Shown: positions 16,855 through 27,560 of the stretch, piece by piece
How positions within the stretch are numbered: the first letter of the stretch is position 1
Layout of the letters: each line of letters opens with the position of its first letter
Origin: Streptomyces lydicus
GTDB taxonomy: Bacteria > Actinomycetota > Actinomycetes > Streptomycetales > Streptomycetaceae
DNA length: 64,000 nucleotides
Reading direction: 5' to 3'
Assembly: GCF_001729485.1 (NCBI RefSeq)
Contig: NZ_CP017157.1
Coordinates: forward strand, 6,014,001 to 6,078,000
Notes under the pieces: model-generated
Told to the model about the DNA's origin: nothing
Databases searched by the model: none
What the model saw: the letters and a program-made list of their open reading frames with translations, nothing else
Made by a program: the position numbers and the translations under genes

Positions 16855-17778
16855 CTAGAACTCGATCCGCTCACGGCGCGCGAAGCGCATCGTGAGAACG
16901 GCGAACAACAGCGTGACGACGAGCATGGCGACACCCATCGCCGCCGCATAGCCGAACTGGCTGTCGCGGAAAGCGGTTTGGTACAGCCGGAGCGGTACGA
17001 CGTCGGTGGCGCCGTCCGGGCCGCCCATGTTGACCGACATGATCTGCACCAGGGCGAAGGCGTCCATCGCGATGATGCCCATGTAGACCCAGCCCGTCTG
17101 CACGGTGTCCCACAGCAGCGGAAGGGTGATCCGGAAGAAGGTGTGCAGGCGGTTCGCGCCGTCCAGCAGGGACGCCTCGTAGATCTCCCGGGGAATGGAG
17201 GCCATGGCGGCGGAGAAAAGCACGACGTAGAAGCCGACGTTCGCCCAGACCATCACCACCATGATGCAGGCGAGGGCGATGCCGCGCTCACCGAGCCAGG
17301 AGCTCTGCAGCGAATCCAGACCGAGGGCGCCGAGCAGCGAGTTGAGCATGCCGTCGTGCGGGTCCGGATTGTAGATGTTGAACCAGATCACCGAGATGAT
17401 GGTGATCGAGATGACCTGCGGGAAGAAGTAGACGAATTTGTAGAACGACGCCCCGCGGACGCCGGTGATGACCGCGCCGCGGCGGGCCCGTCCGCCGACG
17501 TTCAGCATGAAGGCGAAGAACAGCCCCAGCGCCAGTGTGGCGATCGGGACCAGCACCAGCATGATGACGTTGTGCTTGAGGGCGTTCCAGAACTCGTCGC
17601 TGTGGAGCAGCTTTCCGTAGTTGTCCAGACCGATGCTCTTGGCGGTGCCGCGCAGACCACTCCATTCCGTGGTCGAGATCTGGAATGCCTGGACGAACGG
17701 TGAGATCACGAAGATCGCGTAGATCAGCAAAGGCAGGGCCAGGAACCCCACGATGAATCGGTACTTGCCGTGTCGCAT
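16855..17778 (-). CDS. ngcF: ABC transporter permease, MalF type (NgcF-like)
   Basis: A 307-residue CUT1 permease starting MRHGKYRFIVGFLALPLLIY, with GGGGAG before the ATG. Six membrane segments are apparent, and the EAA motif is EASLLDGANRLHTFFRITLP. It lies 42 bases after ngcE and 12 before ngcG, clearly one operon. It partners NgcG in the membrane for uptake of N-acetylglucosamine or its oligomers, by analogy to the S. coelicolor SCO6005-6007 system. Confidence 0.92.
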   Translation of the reverse strand: MRHGKYRFIVGFLALPLLIYAIFVISPFVQAFQISTTEWSGLRGTAKSIGLDNYGKLLHSDEFWNALKHNVIMLVLVPIATLALGLFFAFMLNVGGRARRGAVITGVRGASFYKFVYFFPQVISITIISVIWFNIYNPDPHDGMLNSLLGALGLDSLQSSWLGERGIALACIMVVMVWANVGFYVVLFSAAMASIPREIYEASLLDGANRLHTFFRITLPLLWDTVQTGWVYMGIIAMDAFALVQIMSVNMGGPDGATDVVPLRLYQTAFRDSQFGYAAAMGVAMLVVTLLFAVLTMRFARRERIEF

Positions 17779-17820
17779 GGTGCTCCCCGGCCCTCCCTCG
17801 TCGAGCGGTGGCGTGCTCGG

Positions 17821-19257
17821 TCAGCCCTCGCGGTGGAACTTGGTCACGGAGTCGTCCTTGGCGAATTCGTCCGCGTACTGCTGGGCCTTCTTGATCCATT
17901 CCGCGGCCTTCAGGTCCCCGGTCAGCAGCTGACTGGTGAGTCCGCCCAGCTTCTCGTCCGTCAGCTTCGGGTACCACTCCTGCAACTGGATCATGAGCAG
18001 GTTCTGGCCACCCTCCTTGACGACCTTGGCGGCCGAGGAGAGCCCGGGCGAGAGCTGCATTCCGTCGGTCGCGCCCTGCACCGAAGTGAGCGACTTGACC
18101 TTCGTCGCGAAATTCTGCGCGTGCTTCTTGGACAGCAGAATGCGCAGCATCTCCATTCCGCCGACCGGGTTCTTGCCGCCCTTGGCCACGATGAACGGCT
18201 CGCTGGGCTCGGCGCGTACGGTGCCGTGCGGCATCTTGTCGCCGCTGCCGCCGTCGAACAGCGGACCGACGGCCATGTCGAAGTCCTTGGGCGTGGTCGG
18301 CGCGGCCTCGTTCTCCACCCAGGAGCCGTTGGGGATGAAGACGGCCTTGCCGCGGGTCCAGGCGGTCTGCGACTGAATGTGCGTCAGGCCCTGGCTGCCC
18401 TGGAGGAAGTAGCCCTTGGCGGCCAGTTCCTCATAGTGCTCGACGACCTGCTTGACCGCGTCGTTCGAGGTCCACGCCTTGGGCTCCAGATTGTCGATGG
18501 CGATCCACTTGTCGAGCCCGCCGATCTTGGCGATCTGCGAGAACAAATTGAAGTGGACGTAGTAGGGGTACTTGCCCGGGTAGGTCCAGGGCGCCACGCC
18601 CGCCTTCTTGATCTCGGCGCAGAGCTTGACCATGTCGTCCAGCGAGGTCGGGTACTCCCAGCCCTTGTCCTTCAGCAGCTTGTTGGAATACCAGGAGCCG
18701 TAGACGGTGAACGCGTAGTAGAGGACGTCGAACGTGTCCTTGTGCTTGCCCTTTTCCAGGGTGCTGGGGTAGAGCGTGTCCCGGACCTTCTTCTTCGGGT
18801 CGTCCAGCGACGGCGCGTCGAGGAGCGGTGTCAGGTCCTGCAACTGGCTCTGTGCGGACAGCTTGTTCATGTCCAGGTGATCGGCCCCGGAGTTGTCGAT
18901 GAGGTCCGGGGGATTGCCGCCGGCGAATCGCGGCTGAAGCTTCGGGCCGACCTGCTGGGTACCGGTGTGCTTGACCGTGACGCCATAGGTCTTGTTGTAG
19001 TCGGCCTCGGCGTCCTTCGCGTACTGGTCGCCCAGTCCGCCCTTGAAGATGAACGCCTCCATCGCGACGCCCTTTTTCACGCCGAGCGGGTTCTTCGCCG
19101 AGGTCGCGCCCTTGTTCTTGGTGCCGTTGTCCGCGTCCCCGCCGCCGCCTCCGGTGGCACACGCCGAGAGCGTCCCCATTGCCGGTACGGCGATGATGCC
19201 CAGGGCCGCGGCTCGCTTGACCAGATCACGACGGTTGAATTCTGAGGTGGATCCCAT
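17821..19257 (-). CDS. ngcE: N-acetylglucosamine/chitobiose-binding lipoprotein (NgcE-like)
   Basis: A 478-residue extracellular solute-binding protein (SBP_bac family). The start is the ATG at 19257 with GCGAGGA upstream. The signal carries a twin-arginine pattern, FNRRDLVKRAAALG, and a lipobox LSAC with C33, so it is probably exported folded by Tat and lipidated. Downstream: GGNPPDLIDNSGADHLDMNK, FTVYGSWYSNKLLKDKGW and GKAVFIPNGSWVENEA, typical of this family. First gene of ngcEFG. A DasR-like operator overlaps its likely promoter, supporting a GlcNAc-related substrate. The orthologue in S. coelicolor binds N,N'-diacetylchitobiose; transfer of that role is by synteny and similarity. Confidence 0.88.
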   Translation of the reverse strand: MGSTSEFNRRDLVKRAAALGIIAVPAMGTLSACATGGGGGDADNGTKNKGATSAKNPLGVKKGVAMEAFIFKGGLGDQYAKDAEADYNKTYGVTVKHTGTQQVGPKLQPRFAGGNPPDLIDNSGADHLDMNKLSAQSQLQDLTPLLDAPSLDDPKKKVRDTLYPSTLEKGKHKDTFDVLYYAFTVYGSWYSNKLLKDKGWEYPTSLDDMVKLCAEIKKAGVAPWTYPGKYPYYVHFNLFSQIAKIGGLDKWIAIDNLEPKAWTSNDAVKQVVEHYEELAAKGYFLQGSQGLTHIQSQTAWTRGKAVFIPNGSWVENEAAPTTPKDFDMAVGPLFDGGSGDKMPHGTVRAEPSEPFIVAKGGKNPVGGMEMLRILLSKKHAQNFATKVKSLTSVQGATDGMQLSPGLSSAAKVVKEGGQNLLMIQLQEWYPKLTDEKLGGLTSQLLTGDLKAAEWIKKAQQYADEFAKDDSVTKFHREG

Positions 19258-19442
19258 GCTCAAGTCCTCGCCTTCTTCAGGACTCAGGCGGTGTACCGGA
19301 GCCACCCCGGCACCGCGGGTCAGATGAAGCTGAGTTGTACGGGATGTGCACCGGGCGCGCTGGAGAAATGCGGCGGATTCATGCGTTCCGCATCTTCCCC
19401 CCGGATCCCCGCGACCTGGGTCGTACGGCCGCTCGGACGCCG

Positions 19443-19475
19443 ACAGGTATAGTCCACTTTCCGTAGCAGGGGCAA
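19443..19475 (-). promoter_or_regulatory. ngcE promoter with DasR-responsive element
   Basis: On the minus strand AGTGGACTATACCTGT (19443-19458) matches 13 of 16 positions of the DasR consensus A(G/C)TGGTCTAGACCA(G/C)T. A -35-like TTGCCC (19470-19475) and -10-like TATACC (19446-19451), 18 bases apart, place the element over the promoter core, as expected for repression. DasR is the GlcNAc-6-phosphate-responsive repressor of chitin and GlcNAc genes in Streptomyces. Confidence 0.7.
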
Positions 19476-19603
19476 GATCGAATGCAGGGTTGGACGGCAG
19501 TCTTTCCCTAGTTGAGACCTCCCCGACATGCGTCGGATCCACCCGCCGTCACCCCGCCGGATCACCCGGGGACACGGCCGGCCCATCGATCGCAGCGACA
19601 CCC

Positions 19604-19633
19604 TTGACACCAAAGTCCCCACCCCCCTTACTT
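19604..19633 (+). promoter_or_regulatory. Candidate promoter of the GH92 gene
   Basis: TTGACA (19604-19609), an 18-base spacer and TTACTT (19628-19633), about 60 bases before the GTG start. Confidence 0.5.
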
Positions 19634-19661
19634 ATCTCTGTTTGTCGTGGCGTCATTCAAC

Positions 19662-19675
19662 TGACAACGATGTCA
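19662..19675. promoter_or_regulatory. LacI/ROK-type dyad upstream of the GH92 gene
   Basis: TGACAACGATGTCA, with TGACA/TGTCA arms and a central CG, just downstream of the promoter. It resembles LacI-family operators (one mismatch to TGNAANCGNWNNCA). The cognate regulator is not in the window. Confidence 0.55.
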
Positions 19676-19695
19676 ATCTGGTTGAGAGGGACCGC

Positions 19696-22600
19696 GTGCG
19701 GCTCAGACACCGGCACAGTCCACTGCGGGGGATCACCCGCCCGGCCGCCCTCGTGGCGGCCGCTCTGCTCGTCCTCACCGCCCCCGGCCCGGCCCGGGCC
19801 GCTCCGCCCCAGAAGCCCGGCGGCGCGCCGGAGTTCAGTTCCTCCTTCGAGTCCGGCGACCCCCGACCGGACTGGACCGACACCGTCGAAACCGGTCCGG
19901 ACGGCAGACCGAAGACCTCCGGCGTCACCCCGGAGACCACCCCCGCGGCGCCGGGCATGACCACCCGGCCCGACACCGGCCCCGCCGACTCCCCCACCGC
20001 CAAGGCGCACGCGGGCTTCACCGGCGGCCATGCGCTGCGCTACGCCGGCACCCACACCGCCGGCGGCCGGGGCTACTCGTACAACAAGGTCTTCGACGTC
20101 AACACGCCGGTCACCGCGGCGACTTCGCTCTCGTACAAGCTCTTCCCGGAGATGGCCGAAACCGACCTGGCCTACCCCGCGACGCACGTCGCCGTCGACC
20201 TCGCCTTCACCGACGGCAGCTACCTCAGCGAGCTGCCGGCCGTGGACCAGCACGGCGCCCCGCTCACCCCGCAGGGCCAGGCCGCGTCCAAGACGCTGTA
20301 CGTCAACCAGTGGAACAACCGCGAGTCACGGATCGGCGCGGTCGCGGCCGGCAAGACGATCGACCGGATCCTGCTCGCCTACGACGCGCCCAAGGCTCCC
20401 GCGACCGCACCGGCCTTCCGCGGCTGGCTCGATGACGTCACCATCGGTCCCAAGCCCCTGGAGAAGCCGCTCGCGCACCTCTCCGACTATGCCGTCACCA
20501 CCCGCGGCACCCTCTCCAGCGGCAGTTTCTCGCGCGGCAACACCTTCCCCGCCACCGCCGTCCCCAACGGTTTCAACTTCTGGACCCCGGTGACCAACGC
20601 GGGCTCCGCCGACTGGCTCTACGAGTACGCGCGGAAGAACAACGCCGACAACCTCCCCACCCTCCAGGCGTTCAGCGCCAGCCATGAGCCCAGCCCGTGG
20701 ATGGGCGACCGGCAGACGTTCCAGGTCATGCCGTCCGTCGCGGACGGCACCCCGGACACCTCGCGCACCGGCCGGGCACTGCCGTTCCACCACGCGAACG
20801 AGATCGCGAAGCCGCACTACTACGGCGTGACCTTCGACAACGGGCTCAAGACGGAGATCACTCCGACCGACCACGCCGCGCTGATGCGCTTCACCTTCCC
20901 CGGCGACCGGGCGAGCCTGATCTTCGACAACGTCAACGCCAAGGGCGGCCTGAGCCTGGACACCGGGCGCGGCGTGGTGACCGGCTTCTCGGACGTCCGG
21001 AGCGGGCTGTCCGTCGGCGCCACCCGGCTCTTCGTCTACGGCGTGTTCGACGCGCCGGTCACCGGCGGTGGCGGTGGGGACAGGGATGGGGTCACCGGGT
21101 ACTTTCGTTTCAAGCCGGGTGCCGACCGCACGGTGACCATGCGGATCGCCACCTCGCTGATCAGCGTCGACCAGGCGAAGGCGAATCTCGCCCGGGAGAT
21201 CCCGGCCGGTGCGACCTTCGCCGGCGTCGAGAAGCGGGCGCAGGCGCAGTGGGACGACCTGCTGGGGCGGATCGAGGTGGAGGGCGCGAGCCGCGACCAG
21301 CTCACCAGCCTCTACTCCAACCTCTACCGGCTCTACCTGTACCCCAACTCCGGTTTCGAGAAGGTCGGTTCGCGCAGCCGGTACGCCAGCCCGTTCTCGC
21401 CGCAGACCGGCGAGGACACCCCGACGCGGACCGGATCGAAGATCGTCGACGGGGAGATCTACGTCAACAACGGCTTCTGGGACACCTACCGGACGACGTG
21501 GCCCGCCTATTCGCTGCTCACCCCGAAGCGGGCCGGGAGGATGGTCGACGGGTTCGTCCAGCAGTACAAGGACGGCGGCTGGATCTCCCGTTGGTCGTCG
21601 CCCGGCTACGCGGACCTGATGACCGGTACGAGTTCCGACGTGGCGTTTGCCGACGCCTATGTCAAGGGCGTGCGCTTCGACGCGGAGGCGGCTTATGACG
21701 CGGCCGTCAAGAACGCCACCGTCGCCCCGCCGAACTCCGGTGTCGGCCGTAAGGGCATGGCCACCTCCCCCTTCCTCGGCTATACGAGCACCGACACCCG
21801 TGAGGGCATGTCGTGGGCGCTGGAGGGTTATCTCAACGACTTCGGCATCGCCCGCATGGGCCAGGCGCTGTACGAGAAGACCAAGAAGCCCCGTTACAAG
21901 GAGGAGTCCGCGTATTTCCTGGGCCGCGCCCAGAACTACGTCAAGCTCTTCGACGACAAGGTCGGCTTCTTCCAGGGCAAGGACGCCCGGGGCAACTGGC
22001 GCCTTTCCCCGGACCGGTTCGACCCGCGCGTCTGGGGCAACGACTACACCGAGACCAACGCCTGGACCTTCGCCTTCACCGCACCGCAGGACACCCGTGG
22101 GCTGGCCAACCTCTACGGCGGCCGCGCCGGTCTGGCCAAGAAGCTGGACGGCTACTTCTCCACGCCGGAGACGGCCGCCAAGGAATTCGCCGGCTCCTAC
22201 GGCGGGGTGATCCATGAAATGACCGAGGCGCGGGACACCCGTATGGGCATGTACGGGCACAGCAATCAGCCCTCGCACCACATCGCCTACACCTACGACG
22301 CGGCGGGGCAGCCCTGGAAGACCCAGGAGAAGGTCCGTGAGGCGCTCTCCCGGCTCTACCTCGGCAGCGAGATCGGCCAGGGCTATCCGGGCGACGAGGA
22401 CAACGGCGAGATGTCCGCGTGGTACGTCTTCAGCTCGCTCGGCTTCTATCCGCTGGTGATGGGGCAGGGTGAATACGCGGTCGGCTCACCGCTGTTCACG
22501 AAGGCCACCGTCCACCTGGAGAACGGCCGCGACCTCATCATCGAGGCGCCCCGCAACAGCGCGCGGAACATCTACGTCCAGGGGCTCCGGTTCAACGGCA

Positions 22601-23097
22601 AGCCGTGGAATTCCACCGCGCTGCCGCACCGGCTCCTGGCCGGCGGCGGCACCCTGGAATTCACCATGGGCCCCGAGCCGTCCGCCTGGGGCAGCGGCCC
22701 GGGTGCCGCCCCGGCCTCGCTCACCAAGGACGACAAGGTGCCCACACCGCCGGCCGATGTGTCCGACCCGGCAGCCGGGCCGCTCTTCGACAACACCTCG
22801 GACACCGCTGCCGCGTTCACCACCGCCACGGCCGACCTCGCCGGGCCCGCCGGGGTCGCCTCGTACACCCTGACCTCGGCCGACCGCACCGCGGCCCCCG
22901 CCGCCTGGCGGCTGGAGGGCTCCGCCGACGGCCGGCACTGGCAGGAACTGGACCGCCGCTCCGGCGAGAGGTTCACCTGGGACCGGCAGACCCGGGTGTT
23001 CGGGGTCCCGCACCCCGGCCGGTACCAGCACTACCGCCTGGTGAGCGACGGCCCGTCGGCCACCCTGGCGGAGATCGAGCTGCTCGGAACGCCGTAA
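19696..23097 (+). CDS. Secreted GH92 alpha-mannosidase with C-terminal F5/8-type domain
   Basis: About 1133 residues from the GTG at 19696 (GAGAGG upstream). A signal peptide ends near PGPARA-APP. An N-terminal beta-rich domain is followed by the GH92 catalytic region: HYYGVTFDNGLKTEITPTDH, NGFWDTYRTTWPAYSLLTPK, GGWISRWSSPGYADLMTGTS and the signature GDEDNGEMSAWYVFSSLGFY from residue 899. GH92 enzymes are Ca2+-dependent inverting exo-alpha-mannosidases acting on fungal or yeast mannans and N-glycans. The last 120 residues look like a galactose-binding (F5/8 C) domain. The gene is divergent from ngcE, placing mannan release beside oligosaccharide uptake. Exact linkage specificity is not readable. 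Confidence 0.92.
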   Translation: MRLRHRHSPLRGITRPAALVAAALLVLTAPGPARAAPPQKPGGAPEFSSSFESGDPRPDWTDTVETGPDGRPKTSGVTPETTPAAPGMTTRPDTGPADSPTAKAHAGFTGGHALRYAGTHTAGGRGYSYNKVFDVNTPVTAATSLSYKLFPEMAETDLAYPATHVAVDLAFTDGSYLSELPAVDQHGAPLTPQGQAASKTLYVNQWNNRESRIGAVAAGKTIDRILLAYDAPKAPATAPAFRGWLDDVTIGPKPLEKPLAHLSDYAVTTRGTLSSGSFSRGNTFPATAVPNGFNFWTPVTNAGSADWLYEYARKNNADNLPTLQAFSASHEPSPWMGDRQTFQVMPSVADGTPDTSRTGRALPFHHANEIAKPHYYGVTFDNGLKTEITPTDHAALMRFTFPGDRASLIFDNVNAKGGLSLDTGRGVVTGFSDVRSGLSVGATRLFVYGVFDAPVTGGGGGDRDGVTGYFRFKPGADRTVTMRIATSLISVDQAKANLAREIPAGATFAGVEKRAQAQWDDLLGRIEVEGASRDQLTSLYSNLYRLYLYPNSGFEKVGSRSRYASPFSPQTGEDTPTRTGSKIVDGEIYVNNGFWDTYRTTWPAYSLLTPKRAGRMVDGFVQQYKDGGWISRWSSPGYADLMTGTSSDVAFADAYVKGVRFDAEAAYDAAVKNATVAPPNSGVGRKGMATSPFLGYTSTDTREGMSWALEGYLNDFGIARMGQALYEKTKKPRYKEESAYFLGRAQNYVKLFDDKVGFFQGKDARGNWRLSPDRFDPRVWGNDYTETNAWTFAFTAPQDTRGLANLYGGRAGLAKKLDGYFSTPETAAKEFAGSYGGVIHEMTEARDTRMGMYGHSNQPSHHIAYTYDAAGQPWKTQEKVREALSRLYLGSEIGQGYPGDEDNGEMSAWYVFSSLGFYPLVMGQGEYAVGSPLFTKATVHLENGRDLIIEAPRNSARNIYVQGLRFNGKPWNSTALPHRLLAGGGTLEFTMGPEPSAWGSGPGAAPASLTKDDKVPTPPADVSDPAAGPLFDNTSDTAAAFTTATADLAGPAGVASYTLTSADRTAAPAAWRLEGSADGRHWQELDRRSGERFTWDRQTRVFGVPHPGRYQHYRLVSDGPSATLAEIELLGTP

Positions 23098-23140
23098 ACC
23101 GATTGACTGGTGGAGTTCCTGTGGAACTATTCAGCTGATC

Positions 23141-23173
23141 ACGTGACGCGTCCCTTATGGGGGCGCGTCACGT
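23141..23173 (+). terminator. Terminator after the GH92 gene
   Basis: ACGTGACGCG pairs with CGCGTCACGT, extended by CCC/GGG past a mismatch, with a TTAT loop; it lies 44 bases after the stop. Confidence 0.75.
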
Positions 23174-23201
23174 CTCTTGTCTGAATACTGGGAGACATCA
23201 G

Positions 23202-24152
23202 GTGATACTTCCCTTCGGCCGTCGGCGCGGACGCGTCCTTGCCCGCCTCACGGCCGTCGCGCTCGCCACGACCCTGGCGGGCTCCGCCGCGGCCACCGCG
23301 CTGGCCGACAGCCCCACGCCGTCCGACGCCTCCCGCCTCGCGGCGGTGGCGACCCCCGACCGGGGCGCGGCAGCGTCCGGAACGGCGTACAACACCCCGT
23401 TCTTCTTCGTCCTGGACGGCGTGGAGCGGGACGGCAGCCTCTTCATGTACGCGCCGGACCGCACGGGGAACTTCGGCCCCCGCGACAAGATCTTCGACGG
23501 CGACGACATCGGGGACTTCAAGTACCTCAAGGCCGCCGCCCAGGTCGACAACGACAAGGACGGCTACGGCGACGCCACCTACTACTGGATGAACGACGGC
23601 AAGCTGTCGTTCACCTACTCCGATGCCGACGACCGGGTGAAGACCCGCCCGATCGGCGGCGGTTGGCAGATCTACTCCAAGGTCCTCTCCCCCGGCAACG
23701 TCGCCGGCGCCAAGGAGTCGGACATCCTCGCCGTCGACAAGGCGGGGGTGCTCTGGGTCTACCTGGCCCGTCCCGACGGCACGGTGACCCCGCGGGTGCG
23801 CGTCGGCGCCGGATGGGGCGGCTACACCCAGCTCGCCGGCCAGGGCGACCTCACCGGTGACGGCCGTGCCGACCTCGTGGCCAGGGACAAGGCAGGGGTG
23901 CTCTGGCTCTACAAGGGCACCGGCAACGCCACGACGCCGTTCGCCGCCCGCAAGAGGATCGGCGCCGGCTGGAACGGCTACAACTACCTGCACTCCAGCG
24001 GCGATGTGAACCGTGACGGCATCGCCGATCTGCTGGCCCGCGCCGGCGACGGCACCCTGTACATCTACCGCGGCACCGGCAACGAGTCCGCTCCGTACGC
24101 CAAGCCCGTCAAGGCGCACGGCTCGTTCGGCAGCTACCGCCTGATGTTCTGA
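23202..24152 (+). CDS. Secreted FG-GAP/VCBS repeat protein
   Basis: About 316 residues from the GTG at 23202 (GGAG upstream). A signal peptide (FGRRRGRVLARLTAVALATT to ATALADS) is followed by a small beta-propeller built of FG-GAP repeats with Ca-binding loops: DNDKDGYGDATYYW, GDLTGDGRADLVARDKAGVL and GDVNRDGIADLLARAGDGTL. Repeats recur about every 50 residues with the phrase LW(V/L)Y and IGAGW(N/G)GY. Such propellers mediate binding to polysaccharides or proteins; no catalytic domain is present. It stands alone between terminators. Confidence 0.85.
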   Translation: MILPFGRRRGRVLARLTAVALATTLAGSAAATALADSPTPSDASRLAAVATPDRGAAASGTAYNTPFFFVLDGVERDGSLFMYAPDRTGNFGPRDKIFDGDDIGDFKYLKAAAQVDNDKDGYGDATYYWMNDGKLSFTYSDADDRVKTRPIGGGWQIYSKVLSPGNVAGAKESDILAVDKAGVLWVYLARPDGTVTPRVRVGAGWGGYTQLAGQGDLTGDGRADLVARDKAGVLWLYKGTGNATTPFAARKRIGAGWNGYNYLHSSGDVNRDGIADLLARAGDGTLYIYRGTGNESAPYAKPVKAHGSFGSYRLMF

Positions 24153-24180
24153 CGGCCGGGCCGTCCGGCCACCGGTACGC

Positions 24181-24222
24181 GGACGGGCCGCACCCCCTCG
24201 GTCGAGGGAGTGCGGCCCGTCC
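24181..24222. terminator. Strong bidirectional terminator
   Basis: GGACGGGCCGCAC (24181-24193) pairs perfectly with GTGCGGCCCGTCC (24210-24222), and CCCTCG/CGAGGG continues the stem around a GT loop. It separates the convergent FG-GAP and aconitase genes. Confidence 0.85.
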
Positions 24223-24239
24223 GGCGTCGCGGGGACGAC

Positions 24240-27011
<2,772 letters not shown>

Positions 27012-27023
27012 TCACCGATCCGC

Positions 27024-27054
27024 TAAGGTAAGGCTAAGTTAGGTAACCCTTACC
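27024..27054 (-). promoter_or_regulatory. Iron-box-like (DmdR/IdeR) element upstream of acnA
   Basis: TAAGGTAAGGCTAAGTTAG (27024-27042) matches about 14 of 19 positions of the DtxR/IdeR-type iron box TTAGGTTAGGCTAACCTAA. It overlaps a wider dyad, GGTAAGG (27027-27033) and CCTTACC (27048-27054). Position is 67-97 bases before the acnA start. Confidence 0.6.
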
Positions 27055-27097
27055 GTTGGACCGACGATGCAGCGCGGCTGCGGTGCGCCTCGGTAGA

Positions 27098-27115
27098 TAT
27101 CTCGATGTCGAGATA
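27098..27115 (-). promoter_or_regulatory. 18-bp inverted repeat upstream of acnA (TamR-type candidate)
   Basis: TATCTCGA-TG-TCGAGATA, a perfect dyad of 8-bp arms. In S. coelicolor the MarR-family protein TamR is reported to control the aconitase gene through inverted repeats of this size. I infer this is the equivalent site; the regulator gene is not in the window. Confidence 0.55.
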
Positions 27116-27413
27116 ACTCTAGTACATCGTTGCGGCCGGGTCATGCCCTGACTTCCCCGGTCCGGTCACACCCGGATTCCCGCGCCGCCCGCCCCGGGCC
27201 GTCGCCCGGCCGCCAGCGGCCGTCGGGCGACGGCGGCGGCGCCTTGCGTTCGGCTTGTGCCCGGATCTCGTGGTGGGACTCGTGCGCGGTCGCCCGGAAC
27301 GCCTCGTCGTAGGCGACCGGCACCGCGGCGAGGCCGCCGGCGAGGAGCAGCAGCGGTAGGAAAGCGGGGCCCCGAGCCCGGGCCGCGGACCGGCCGGGTG
27401 GCCGAGCGGAGGG

Positions 27414-27470
27414 TCACCCGTACAGCACGGCGAGGCCCAGCCGCCGGAGGCGGGCGGGGTCGGCGATCAC
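27414..27470 (-). pseudogene. Remnant of a SigJ/ECF41-like sigma factor C terminus
   Basis: The minus strand encodes VIADPARLRRLGLAVLYG and a stop. This closely resembles the C terminus of the intact sigma factor next door (ILADPARLRRVDLTLLDE). The frame is closed by a stop about 50 bases upstream (near 27520), so only the end of a gene is left. A GTG overlaps its stop and opens a short frame that would reach a membrane-like segment after one frameshift, hinting at a decayed two-gene operon. Confidence 0.5.
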
Positions 27471-27560
27471 CCGGTCAGCGGCTGGGGCGGCGGACGTGTC
27501 ACATCCGGGCGCCGCCGGCCGTCAACACCGTGACGGGCCTCGACGGGGAGCAGGAGAGAG

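Larger units (their letters stand above)
19258..19695. other. Divergent promoter region ngcE / GH92
   Basis: A 438-base control region with no credible gene. It contains the ngcE promoter with a DasR-like box (19443-19475), a TTGACA-type promoter (19604-19633) and a dyad (19662-19675) for the mannosidase gene. The stretch is less GC-rich than its surroundings. Confidence 0.7.
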
